DNA from: a virus
Strand: one strand, 5' to 3'
Length of the DNA: 29,739 nucleotides
Virus record (IMG/VR): IMGVR_UViG_3300019871_000058
Location: 1 to 29,739 of that record
The position numbers and the translations under genes are program-made. The notes beneath the pieces were generated by a model. It saw nothing but the letters and a program-made list of their open reading frames with translations, did no database searches and was not told where the DNA came from. This document shows positions 1 through 6,189 of the stretch, in pieces (the first letter of the stretch is position 1; the number at the start of each line of letters is the position of its first letter).

Positions 1-363
1 TCATCCCGCTTTTTGTTGTGCAGCTATGCCCTGCTCCTTCAGTTCACTTATTTCTATTTCAAACGCGCGCATCCGGGCATGCAAAATATCAACTTCGGTA
101 CGCAGCATCTGTATTTCGGTTATTAGTTTAGGCGATTCAGATTTATCCATTTTCTTCTCCCCCGTGCCCAATATCAACCATTCGGGCGAATACTTCAACT
201 GGAAACAGAGCTTGCGGATAAGATAATAGCTTACCTCCTGCTTTTTATTGATCACTTTGCTGATAAAGCCCTGGTCAACATTAATAGCGTTGGCAAGCGC
301 CAACTGGCCGCCATATTCCTTAACAATAACCTTTATCCGTTTTACTAATGCATCGTCAGACAT
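1..363 (-). CDS. Small XRE-like HTH regulator with C-terminal coiled coil
   Basis: A 120-residue protein. Residues about 5-65 look like a lambda-repressor-type helix-turn-helix: a first helix, then GGQLALANAINVDQGFISKV as the helix-turn-helix pair, then a 'YYLIRKLCFQLKYSPEWLILG' region matching the last helix and the 'sp.WLl.G' ending common in phage CI/XRE proteins. Residues about 78-115 form a Glu/Leu-rich heptad pattern, probably a dimerising coiled coil. It points the same way as the S24 repressor upstream of it, as in a lysogeny module. A candidate ligand is one of the dyads described elsewhere in the window, but nothing links them directly. The stop codon is exactly at the window edge, so the gene is complete. 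The HTH call is fairly secure; the exact role is unknown. Confidence 0.7.
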   Translation of the reverse strand: MSDDALVKRIKVIVKEYGGQLALANAINVDQGFISKVINKKQEVSYYLIRKLCFQLKYSPEWLILGTGEKKMDKSESPKLITEIQMLRTEVDILHARMRAFEIEISELKEQGIAAQQKAG

Positions 364-430
364 ATCGTTGCAATTATAAACAAAGTACCATCAAAACTAA
401 AATGCAATATCACTTAACATAATGCTTGAC

Positions 431-492
431 CAATGACCAATGACCAATGACCAATCACTAATCACTAATCACTAATGAGTAATCTCTAATGG
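431..492. repeat. Heptamer tandem array (AATGACC/AATCACT)
   Basis: Eight to nine near-identical 7-bp units run in strict phase: CAATGAC three times, CAATCAC, TAATCAC twice, TAATGAG, TAATCTC, then TAATGG. The array fills the gap between two minus-strand regulator genes and its last unit overlaps the stop codon of the S24 repressor gene. Similar units recur in several other intergenic gaps of this window (about 6190, 8271-8396, 20230-20290, 21580-21620, 22231-22320). Confidence 0.85.
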
Positions 493-1187
493 TTATGCTT
501 CTTATGTATATCCTTAACCAAACAGAGCTTTTTAATATCCGCTATCTTTATTACAAACGGTGCATACTTAAGCTTGCTTCCTATCATTTCGGCCGAGTTG
601 TCAGAGTGGGCGATAACCTCGTCTGCGTTATCACCTGCCAAAAGCCTTTTATACATCCGGTAATCGCCCCATTCAATATAATATACCTCGCCCGGTAATA
701 TTTTCTTATCATGAATAACCTTTAAAGCCACCCAGCAGCCATTCTCCAGGTATGGGTACATGGAGTGCCCCCAAACCGGCAACGCAAAATCACAATCCTC
801 AATTCCGGGGAAATTCATCCGCCCTACCGATTGTGTGTCATTAATATCATTATAAACCTCTACGCCTGATGCGGTAGCTATTATTTCATACATGGGGATG
901 CCGTCGCTAATTTTTGAAATTGCTGTATTTTCAGAATATTCTTTGTTAGCTTTTCCATCAATAAAAGTTCCATATTTCTCTTTAAATAATTTCAATTTTT
1001 CAGGGTCGATATTTTGCCGGCTCTTCACAATTTCTGTAATAGAGCTGATCGAATTAAAACCAAGTTCTGCCGCCAGTAGGGCATTACCGTTAAAAGCTTT
1101 ACCCTTCAATTGATTGTAAAGGATAATAAACTCCAGTGTTTCAGGCCTTATCCTTTTGATCTTATTGGGTTTTTCTTCTGCTTCCAT
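486..1187 (-). CDS. S24-family phage repressor (LexA/CI-like)
   Basis: A 233-residue protein with an N-terminal DNA-binding region (about 15-70, helical, with 'GNALLAAELGFNSISSITEI' as likely HTH) and a C-terminal S24 peptidase fold. The catalytic pair is visible: Ser142 in WGHSMYPYLENGCWVALK and Lys180 in YRMYKRLL. Family members keep a prophage silent and are inactivated by RecA-stimulated self-cleavage. Here the expected Ala-Gly cleavage site is not obvious: the equivalent stretch near residues 103-110 reads ATASGVEV. Induction may therefore use a different scissile bond or an antirepressor. A 7+4+7 dyad lies 36 bp upstream of the start codon and is the natural candidate operator. The start at 1187 is the only ATG giving the full HTH region. 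Confidence 0.85.
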   Translation of the reverse strand: MEAEEKPNKIKRIRPETLEFIILYNQLKGKAFNGNALLAAELGFNSISSITEIVKSRQNIDPEKLKLFKEKYGTFIDGKANKEYSENTAISKISDGIPMYEIIATASGVEVYNDINDTQSVGRMNFPGIEDCDFALPVWGHSMYPYLENGCWVALKVIHDKKILPGEVYYIEWGDYRMYKRLLAGDNADEVIAHSDNSAEMIGSKLKYAPFVIKIADIKKLCLVKDIHKKHNH

Positions 1188-1213
1188 TGTTGATAACTTT
1201 TCTTACTAATTTC

Positions 1214-1245
1214 TTTAGTGAAATAAAGATTATTCTTTATATTTG
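1214..1245 (+). promoter_or_regulatory. Plus-strand promoter with operator dyad in the spacer
   Basis: TTTA (1214-1217), 20 bp, then a perfect TAnnTTTG -7 box, TATATTTG (1238-1245). The spacer contains a perfect inverted repeat ATAAAGA-TTAT-TCTTTAT (1223-1240) that reaches into the -7 box, so a bound repressor would block the promoter. Related ATAAAGAA-type half-sites recur at about 1299-1313. It lies between the S24 repressor gene (minus) and a short plus-strand ORF, the place of a divergent early promoter. Confidence 0.55.
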
Positions 1246-1291
1246 TATCCTTATCTGCAACGAACATACTATATATATCTAAATAAACCAA

Positions 1292-1360
1292 ATGAATAAT
1301 AAAGAATATAAAGAAAAAATTGTTTTAACCATCTACAGAAAATATAACGATGATGCCTGA
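1292..1360 (+). CDS. 22-codon ORF in the early-gene (cro) position, possibly a remnant
   Basis: ATG at 1292 opens a 22-codon frame reading MNNKEYKEKIVLTIYRKYND and two further residues before TGA. It starts about 47 bp after the -7 box of the promoter facing away from the S24 repressor gene, where temperate phages encode their first early gene. The residues are Lys/Tyr-rich and look like the amino terminus of a longer helical protein. It could be the start of a deleted early gene, a leader peptide, or chance. No function can be assigned. Confidence 0.25.
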   Translation: MNNKEYKEKIVLTIYRKYNDDA

Positions 1361-1442
1361 ATAAGCATATCAACTTAAAAAGCGACCGATACCCCCTATA
1401 CCCATATGCTAATCCGATTACAGAACTATAATACCTATCCCA

Positions 1443-1631
1443 ATGCATCTCGCTTATTCAGCCTTTAATACTACATCACCAACAAATACAAATACCGTTA
1501 ACAGCACCATTATAATCCGCCTTAAAGCCTACCATGCTATCTGCGAAAAATACAAACACGAAATAGCCGCCATACAGAAATATCTGCCCAACTGGTCACC
1601 GGCGTTTTACCCCCACCCGGCCTCCCCCTAA
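1443..1631 (+). CDS. Small hypothetical protein (62 aa)
   Basis: A 62-residue frame whose second half, RLKAYHAICEKYKHEIAAIQ followed by KYLPNWSPAF, looks like a real folded helical segment with natural codon use. The last residues (PHPASP) are encoded inside a CCTCCCC/GGGGAGG palindrome that contains the stop codon. The N-terminal Thr/Asn-rich part is less protein-like, so the true start could lie further in. I do not recognise the family. It is followed by two palindromic repeats and then another unknown gene. Confidence 0.4.
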   Translation: MHLAYSAFNTTSPTNTNTVNSTIIIRLKAYHAICEKYKHEIAAIQKYLPNWSPAFYPHPASP

Positions 1632-1644
1632 AAATAAGGGGAGG
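1621..1644. repeat. Palindrome CCTCCCC...GGGGAGG
   Basis: A 7-bp perfect stem (1621-1627 with 1638-1644) and a 10-bp A-rich loop. It overlaps the end of the 62-codon ORF. It belongs to the CTCC/GGAG palindrome family also seen near 1695, 3460, 11409 and 23850. Confidence 0.7.
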
Positions 1645-1694
1645 TGCTATCAAGTTTGATAGAATAGTTCAAAAAGCGCAAGCCACGTGCGATA

Positions 1695-1718
1695 CCTTCC
1701 CCTGGTATCAGGGGAAGG
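1695..1718. repeat. Perfect palindrome CCTTCCCCTG-GTAT-CAGGGGAAGG
   Basis: A 10-bp perfect stem with a 4-base loop. An alternative hairpin is possible because GATACC at 1691-1696 can pair with GGTATC at 1704-1709. No T-run follows, so it is not a standard terminator; it reads as a dispersed intergenic palindrome. Confidence 0.75.
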
Positions 1719-1776
1719 AGGAGGATGGGGTAAATCGCCTCCATAGCAATAACACAATGACTAATAACCAAATAAC

Positions 1777-2193
1777 ATGATAAACATCTCACAAAAACTA
1801 AAAGACCAAATCTGGTGGATGATCATATCCGTAGATTATGATTACAGCCGCATCTCTGTTGCCGATCACGAATTGAACGATGGCACCCTAACCCTATGGC
1901 TGGAAGACAAGCACGATTTTAAAAACTCGTTGGAAGAATGCCTGCAACTGGACATATCCGCCAAACAATTTGCAAAGATTATCCGCGGTGAAAACCTGAA
2001 CAGTTACGAAGGCACCAAAATGCACCCTACCAAACAGTTCCTGTACAAATGCCGCATAGAGATCAACGAACCAATAAGGTGGTACCGCGAAGACGCCTCG
2101 ATCATCGAACAGCAATGGGCCCGCGAGGCCGTTGTAAAAACCGTCCTGACCCAATTAGTAGAAAACGAAGTTGCCGATACTTCCATTTGGTAA
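1777..2193 (+). CDS. Hypothetical protein (138 aa)
   Basis: A 138-residue soluble protein without signal peptide or membrane segment. It is rich in Trp and acidic residues: DQIWWMIISVDYDYSR near the start and EPIRWYREDASIIEQQWARE near residue 100. The predicted fold is mixed: strands at the start and a helical C-terminus ending VENEVADTSIW. I do not recognise the family. It sits alone in the lysogeny-side region, after two palindromes and just before an ATGCC-N4-AGCAT dyad, so it is probably part of the element rather than of the host. The codon use is normal and the frame is open over its full length, so it is very likely a real gene. Confidence 0.65.
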   Translation: MINISQKLKDQIWWMIISVDYDYSRISVADHELNDGTLTLWLEDKHDFKNSLEECLQLDISAKQFAKIIRGENLNSYEGTKMHPTKQFLYKCRIEINEPIRWYREDASIIEQQWAREAVVKTVLTQLVENEVADTSIW

Positions 2194-2198
2194 TTAAT

Positions 2199-2212
2199 AT
2201 GCCAATTAGCAT
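2199..2212. promoter_or_regulatory. ATGCC-AATT-AGCAT dyad (operator-like), copy 1
   Basis: A 14-bp sequence identical to the core at 14299-14312 and matching those at 5627 and 18764 in its conserved positions. It lies 6 bp after the stop codon of the 138-aa gene and upstream of a 35-codon membrane ORF. Confidence 0.5.
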
Positions 2213-2235
2213 TTAAAACATAATATATAAGTAAT

Positions 2236-2343
2236 ATGACATCTAACATTTCTTTAATTAATTGTACCGGGCCAAAAGTACCGGAGTGGTTTTGGTTAAT
2301 TCTATTCGTGGGATTACTATTAGCATTAATGATGAATAAATAA
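2236..2343 (+). CDS. 35-aa single-pass membrane micro-protein
   Basis: ATG at 2236 opens 35 codons ending in TAA at 2341. The first half is polar (MTSNISLINCTGPKVPE); the second is one hydrophobic helix, WFWLILFVGLLLALMM, ending NK. The Trp-flanked, leucine-rich helix and the lysine at the tail make a convincing single transmembrane segment with the lysine end in the cytoplasm. It follows an operator-like dyad by 23 bp, and the next promoter starts a few bases after its stop. Small hydrophobic proteins of this kind can be phage exclusion, toxin or holin-like factors, but no function can be named. Confidence 0.45.
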   Translation: MTSNISLINCTGPKVPEWFWLILFVGLLLALMMNK

Positions 2344-2348
2344 GCTAC

Positions 2349-2395
2349 TGACAAAACAGCGCCACCAATATATATTTCAAAACACCTTAACTTTG
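2349..2395 (+). promoter_or_regulatory. Composite promoter, copy 4 (TGACA-N6-CGCCA, N21, TAACTTTG)
   Basis: TGACA (2349-2353), 6 bp, CGCCA (2360-2364), CC, exactly 21 bp, then a perfect -7 box TAACTTTG (2388-2395). The same layout and spacing occurs three times before the capsid operon at 18.6-18.9 kb. Here the right half-site is degenerate (CGCCA instead of TGTCA), but the -7 box fits the Bacteroidota consensus better. Transcription would begin near 2402, just before the structured element at 2411. Confidence 0.6.
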
Positions 2396-2410
2396 TATAT
2401 ATCCGTTATC

Positions 2411-2500
2411 TGCGTTAGGGATTGAAGCGGATACCGGCCCGTGGCTAATGCTTGTGCAGTATGAGCGTAAAGCCCGGCCCGCCTTTTCGGCGGGAACGCA
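2411..2500 (+). ncRNA. Candidate structured RNA (or dispersed structured repeat)
   Basis: About 90 GC-rich bases in an AT-rich gap. Closing stem TGCGTT (2411-2416) with AACGCA (2495-2500). An internal hairpin CCCGCC (2478-2483) with GGCGGG (2489-2494) has a 5-base loop TTTTC. CCGGCCCG occurs twice, 40 bases apart (2434 and 2474), so alternative pairings are possible. A promoter-like element ends 15 bp upstream and no ORF of note crosses it. It could be a small RNA, a 5' leader of the 103-aa gene that starts at 2573, or a dispersed repetitive element. It does not match any RNA class I can name. Confidence 0.45.
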
Positions 2501-2572
2501 CAAAAGTTCTTTAACTAGTCATTACATCGCTACTTAATTTAGGTATCTTAGTTCTGTTATTGCTTAAATGAT

Positions 2573-2884
2573 ATGGAAAACCAAACAACGGTGAATTTGA
2601 GACTATCGGCGCAACGGGCGCTTTTGGGAATGATTTATCCCGAAATCAGGGCTATTACTATTGGAATTGAATTCATGCAAAATATCGAAACGCTTAAAAT
2701 AATTTGTTACTTAGATAGGGTGCCTACAGAGTTTGATTATCAAAATATTGGAGAGATAACTGGATATATACTTGGCGATTTCAACTTGATACACAAAGTT
2801 GAAGAAATATGTGAATATACTACTGAGCCAATAGGTAAATTAAAAATGCTGGATAGTTTGGTTTATTACAGATTAGAATCATAA
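2573..2884 (+). CDS. Hypothetical protein, immunity-protein-like (103 aa)
   Basis: A 103-residue soluble, acidic protein. The start (NLRLSAQRALLGMIYPEIRAI) followed by a strand-rich middle with 'LKIICYLDRVPTEFDYQNI' and a C-terminus 'KLKMLDSLVYYRLES' resembles a class of short Bacteroidota proteins that I associate with toxin-immunity or orphan immunity genes. This is from memory of the pattern only. No toxin gene is adjacent. It follows the composite promoter and the structured element at 2349-2500, so it may be expressed from that promoter with a long leader. Convergent with the RRM gene; the gap contains that gene's terminator. Confidence 0.6.
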   Translation: MENQTTVNLRLSAQRALLGMIYPEIRAITIGIEFMQNIETLKIICYLDRVPTEFDYQNIGEITGYILGDFNLIHKVEEICEYTTEPIGKLKMLDSLVYYRLES

Positions 2885-2948
2885 TCTATCAATCATCTCA
2901 ATCGCTGTCGCACCCCTCTCGCGTGTGCCAAAGGATATAATACCAAAC

Positions 2949-2977
2949 AAAAAAAAGCCAGGCGCAATGCCCGGCTT
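2949..2977 (-). terminator. Rho-independent terminator of the RRM gene
   Basis: Read on the minus strand: AAGCCGGGC, loop ATTGC, GCCTGGCTT (nine pairs with one G-U), followed by a run of eight T. It begins about 28 bp past the RRM stop codon. This is the strongest terminator in the window. Confidence 0.85.
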
Positions 2978-3004
2978 CCAAAATATCAAGAATAATTTAG
3001 CTTA

Positions 3005-3304
3005 TTAGTTACGACGGAAACCGCCTTTGTTACCACCGCCACCACCGGTAAAGCCCGGGCCTTTGTCTTCGGCTACGTTCACGGTAATTCTGCGGCCATA
3101 ATAGCTTGCGCCATTCATGCACCTTATTGCCTCTTTAGCTTCGGCTTCATTTACCATTTCAACAAAACCAAAACCTTTACTCTCTTTTGTCTCGCGGTCT
3201 TTAATAATTCTGAGCGATTTTACCGGCCCGAAATCACCAAAAACAGCGGTTAACTCGGCTTCATCCACTTCAATGGGAAGCCCTGCAATAAATACTTTCA
3301 TCAA
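3005..3304 (-). CDS. RRM-domain RNA-binding protein
   Basis: A 99-residue protein made of one RNA recognition motif (residues about 3-78) and a Gly-rich tail (GFTGGGGGNKGGFRRN). RNP2 is VFIAGL (4-9) and RNP1 is KGFGFVEM (43-50), with the aromatic residues that stack on RNA bases in place. Such single-RRM proteins are common in Bacteroidota and cyanobacteria, where they act as RNA chaperones often linked to cold or stress. It has its own -7 box (TACCTTTG at 3321-3328) and a strong terminator, so it is a monocistronic unit. It looks like a normal host gene. Its presence between the lysogeny regulators and the terminase genes is odd for a prophage. Either the first or second Met can be the start. 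Confidence 0.9.
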   Translation of the reverse strand: MMKVFIAGLPIEVDEAELTAVFGDFGPVKSLRIIKDRETKESKGFGFVEMVNEAEAKEAIRCMNGASYYGRRITVNVAEDKGPGFTGGGGGNKGGFRRN

Positions 3305-3320
3305 TGTTTTTAAATTTATG

Positions 3321-3328
3321 CAAAGGTA
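3321..3328 (-). promoter_or_regulatory. -7 box of the RRM gene
   Basis: Minus strand TACCTTTG, a perfect TAnnTTTG match, 17 bp before the RRM start codon. No TTTG is seen at the expected -33 distance, so only half of the promoter is recognisable. Confidence 0.45.
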
Positions 3329-3459
3329 CTAAAAATAGGCCGCATTAGAGGGGTCGGGAACAGGATAACAGCACCCGGGTGTATTATTTTACTTACAAAT
3401 TACTAAAGGATTAATTTATAGTACAAAGAATAATTTATAAGATTAAGGATATTAAAAGT

Positions 3460-3540
3460 CCTCTCCTTTGGAGAGGATGATTAACGGTTGTTTTGTTTTT
3501 ATTAAGGTGTTAATGAGGGCTGCGCCGTTTAGGTGAGGCT
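3460..3540. repeat. CTCTCC/GGAGAG intergenic element split by about 50 bp
   Basis: The left half, CCTCTCCTTTGGAGAGGAT (3460-3478), and right half, TTAGGTGAGGC (3529-3539), together match the uninterrupted element at 11409-11440 (CCTCTTCTTTGGAGAGGAT then TTAGGTGAGGC). Here 50 bp (3479-3528) lies between them. It sits between the RRM and lipoprotein genes, and no gene is seen in the rest of this gap. Confidence 0.65.
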
Positions 3541-3549
3541 GGAAACTTA

Positions 3550-4128
3550 TTACTTCCTCCTCAACTCAAAACTACCTTCAGCCTTATAAAAAGGCGAATT
3601 GGGTTTGGCATCCTTTGATAAGTAAGTAGTAAAGGTTCCTTTGGCAAGCACACTATCCTGGGCGTATTGGGTTAGGTTTACCTTACCGGGATTAATTGCA
3701 TCAATATGCTGACTTAAAGTATATTGCACGTTGGTTTTGCTTGTAGCATTAAGCAGGAACTGGCTGCCCGCAACAGTGCCGGTTAAATTAGCTGCCGCGT
3801 ATCCCGGCGAACTGATGCCAAAGCTCATGGTATGCGCCTTATTAATAGCAGTTATACCAAAGTACTTTTTATCCTCCAGGTAAACATTAACAAATGCGAT
3901 AGAATCCTTAGCCACATCAAAAATATAGGTCGAATCCTGGATAGTGATCTTGAGGGTACCTTTTACAGCAAGGGAGTTTCCCGGAGCAGAAATTGCTGCC
4001 ATTGAGCGGGCGCTATCAGCCTTTAATGTCGATTGCGAAACCTCCTTCATATCCTCATCTTTTTGGCAGGACGTAAACACCCCCAAAAGAAATACGATAA
4101 AGAAGAGTTGGCGTAACCGGTTCATCAA
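3550..4128 (-). CDS. Predicted lipoprotein (192 aa)
   Basis: The N-terminus (basic MMNRLRQ, hydrophobic LFFIVFLLGVF, then FTSC) is a lipobox with Cys21 as the lipidated residue. Acidic residues follow directly (CQKDED), which resembles the lipoprotein export signal that sends Bacteroidota lipoproteins to the cell surface. The mature part is beta-rich and Ser/Thr-rich (for example SLAVKGTLKITIQDSTYIFD), suggesting a small beta-sandwich. I do not recognise the family. It lies 129 bp downstream of the OMP gene's stop on the same strand, probably as a separate unit. It looks like a host gene rather than a phage one. Confidence 0.75.
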   Translation of the reverse strand: MMNRLRQLFFIVFLLGVFTSCQKDEDMKEVSQSTLKADSARSMAAISAPGNSLAVKGTLKITIQDSTYIFDVAKDSIAFVNVYLEDKKYFGITAINKAHTMSFGISSPGYAAANLTGTVAGSQFLLNATSKTNVQYTLSQHIDAINPGKVNLTQYAQDSVLAKGTFTTYLSKDAKPNSPFYKAEGSFELRRK

Positions 4129-4257
4129 GTAAATTTACATTATATAATACGAAAATATGTTACTAATAGTTGTCTTGATAAATTTTTAACAAAATTTAAC
4201 TTTAAACAGAATTCTACCGCTAAGACTATGAACTATTATCAATGTACTATGAACTAA

Positions 4258-5508
4258 TTAAAACACTTCGCCCACATTAACAAACACACCTCTCGATCCC
4301 TGGTTGCCAAAACCATAATCGACAGCAATATTGGTCTTTGATATTTTACTAAGCTTTACACGCACCCCGGGGCCGAAGCCCGGCTGTATGCGTTGTAAGC
4401 CGGTACCGGGTGCGGCAGAAAAAGATTCTGCATTTGCAAAAAGTACGCCGCCAACCAAACCGTTCCTGCTTATTTTATACCGATATTCGCTTTCTAAATA
4501 CACCATTTGCGCACCGCGGAAGCGGCCTTGAATATACCCCCTTCCAGTGCCGGTATAGGGGTCCCATGAGTTGGAAGGCAGGTCGAGATATGGTGGGTTA
4601 CCATTAAGGGTAAGCCAGTCATACGACCAAAACGCCAGTACATTTTCAGAATTTTCGGAGAGTTTGCAAAAGGCCCGTGCATCGATGATCAGTGACCGCC
4701 AGTTGGAGCTACTGCCTAAAAAAGTCGCATTGTCTTTATACAATGCAGATGCATAAAAACCATCAGATGGATTAATAGAGTTATCCCGGCTGTCATAAAG
4801 TGCGTTTACCGAAATACCTGACGATACGGTACTTGTAGCCGCGCCATACAATGCATAATCTGAAGGTGCGCCATTCATTGGGCCGGTATGGCTAATGTTC
4901 CAATGATAATCAAAACCATAGCCCGCGCCTGCATAAAAATTACCCGTAATGCGGCGCATTACAATTTCGTATAAACGCAGGAAGCTGTAATCCATCGGGT
5001 CCTCATTCTTAATGGGTGAATTACTGCCGAGGCCAAACGTACTTTGAGGATATTTATACAAGCGGTAATCGCCCACAAAATTGTATTTATTGTTCCTCGT
5101 CCAGATATTTGATTCTACAGGCAAGGTAAATTGTTTGTTTTGCGTATAGGCCGTACTTACGGTGATGGTAGATATGCGCGATTGCGGATCTAACCGGAAA
5201 GCAATATTACCCGACAATATTAACGCAAGCCTTGATTGCAGGGTGTACCCTATCGCCGGGATAAAAGAAAAAATTGGTGTTGAAGTAACCGAGTCGACCT
5301 CTATTTTTGAATGTTTAATATGAAAAAGCTCCCGGTATAATTCTTTAACATCTTTCTCCGATTCAATGGCGCTATCGGTGTGCATGGTTGATATCGTATC
5401 GGCATGTGCCCGTGCAGATCGAAAAGATTTCTTTTCCTGGGCGTGCAAATAGTATGGAAAAAATAGCGTACCAATCAACAACAGGCTAACAACCGGGAAT
5501 ATTTTCAT
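4258..5508 (-). CDS. BamA/TamA-like outer membrane beta-barrel protein
   Basis: 416 residues. The signal peptide spans about 1-23 (MKIFPVVSLLLIGTLFFPYY, then LHA before QEKK). After a short linker (to about residue 80) comes a barrel of the surface-antigen (D15/BamA) type: many alternating aromatic strands, the family-like 'LYDSRDNSINPSDGFYASALY' segment around residue 240, and GAQMVYLESEYRYKIS plus PGFGPGVRVKLSK near the end. The last residue is Phe, as usual for BamA-assembled barrels. No POTRA domains fit in the short N-terminal part. Family members insert in the outer membrane, but the substrate here is unknown. It diverges from the terminase operon across 145 bp and marks the left side of the morphogenesis block. 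It is probably a host gene, although a phage-borne surface protein cannot be excluded. Confidence 0.75.
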   Translation of the reverse strand: MKIFPVVSLLLIGTLFFPYYLHAQEKKSFRSARAHADTISTMHTDSAIESEKDVKELYRELFHIKHSKIEVDSVTSTPIFSFIPAIGYTLQSRLALILSGNIAFRLDPQSRISTITVSTAYTQNKQFTLPVESNIWTRNNKYNFVGDYRLYKYPQSTFGLGSNSPIKNEDPMDYSFLRLYEIVMRRITGNFYAGAGYGFDYHWNISHTGPMNGAPSDYALYGAATSTVSSGISVNALYDSRDNSINPSDGFYASALYKDNATFLGSSSNWRSLIIDARAFCKLSENSENVLAFWSYDWLTLNGNPPYLDLPSNSWDPYTGTGRGYIQGRFRGAQMVYLESEYRYKISRNGLVGGVLFANAESFSAAPGTGLQRIQPGFGPGVRVKLSKISKTNIAVDYGFGNQGSRGVFVNVGEVF

Positions 5509-5585
5509 AAAATGCCATAACGGATAACTGTGATTGCATTAAAAGGCAAAGGTTTAAATTATCCGGGCGCAAATTGAAACAAAAT

Positions 5586-5617
5586 TTTGCAAATAGTAAC
5601 TATTTTTCGTATTTTTG
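5586..5617 (+). promoter_or_regulatory. Canonical Bacteroidota promoter for the terminase operon
   Basis: TTTG (5586-5589), 20 bp, then TATTTTTG (5610-5617): both boxes and the spacing match the primary sigma consensus of Bacteroidota. Transcription is expected near 5624, which excludes an ATG at 5615 as start and supports 5654. A palindrome follows at 5627. Confidence 0.75.
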
Positions 5618-5626
5618 AATATATTT

Positions 5627-5640
5627 ATGCCGTTCGGCAT
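5627..5640. promoter_or_regulatory. ATGCC-GTTC-GGCAT dyad (operator-like), copy 2
   Basis: ATGCCG-TT-CGGCAT, 6-bp perfect arms, starting 10 bp after the -7 box and thus at the expected transcription start of the terminase operon. It shares ATGCC-N4-RGCAT with three other intergenic sites. A repressor bound here would block initiation; in RNA it would form a small 5' hairpin. Confidence 0.55.
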
Positions 5641-5653
5641 TAGAAACATAATC

Positions 5654-6145
5654 ATGTCTTTTAACATCAAATATTTCAAGTCGGCAGCAGAACTTGTTGC
5701 GCGTATAAACGCCTATTTCACAAGCGTAGGTATCGAATATACCTTAGAGCCGAGGCCTTCAAAAAATCCAAAATATAATGCCAACAGGGCGGCAGACGAA
5801 ATTAAAGTAACGCCCACCAAACCAGCAGGCGATAAGTATGATCCGCCTACTATTGCAGGTTTGGCATTATTCCTTGGATTTGACAGCCTCTTAGATTTTT
5901 CCACCTATGAGGCCCGCGGAAAATACCCTCATTATTTAAAACGCGCACGCCTGTTAATAACTGCTTCTTATGAAAAGAAATTACATAACACAAATGCAAG
6001 CGGGGCCATTTTTGCGCTTAAAGGGATGGGCTGGAGCGAACAATCCGAAAGCAAACCTGCCGCCCCGGTAAATAACATATTAAACATCAATATGGTCGAA
6101 TCTGGCCCTAAACCTGCTGCAACTGAAAAAGACATACCTATATAG
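5654..6145 (+). CDS. terS: Terminase small subunit (DNA-packaging protein)
   Basis: 163 residues from ATG 5654, chosen because the promoter upstream places transcription start after the earlier in-frame ATG at 5615. The N-terminus (FKSAAELVARINAYFTS) resembles DNA-packaging Gp3-like proteins. The centre (PPTIAGLALFLGFDSLLDFS, then YEARGKYPHYLKRARLLITA) is a typical small-terminase helix-turn-helix plus helical core, and ASGAIFALKGMGW is a signature near the end of this family. It recognises the packaging site and loads the large subunit on phage DNA. It is the first gene of the morphogenesis block, 53 bp ahead of the large subunit gene. The C-terminal 30 residues are Pro/Ala-rich and probably flexible. 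Confidence 0.8.
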   Translation: MSFNIKYFKSAAELVARINAYFTSVGIEYTLEPRPSKNPKYNANRAADEIKVTPTKPAGDKYDPPTIAGLALFLGFDSLLDFSTYEARGKYPHYLKRARLLITASYEKKLHNTNASGAIFALKGMGWSEQSESKPAAPVNNILNINMVESGPKPAATEKDIPI

Positions 6146-6189
6146 TTTAAAAAAGTCGATTTAATTTCTTTCTTCAATCCCAACCTCAC

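Noticed and set aside
431-492. CRISPR-like array
   Set aside because: Units are only 7 bp and contiguous, with no spacers and no cas genes.
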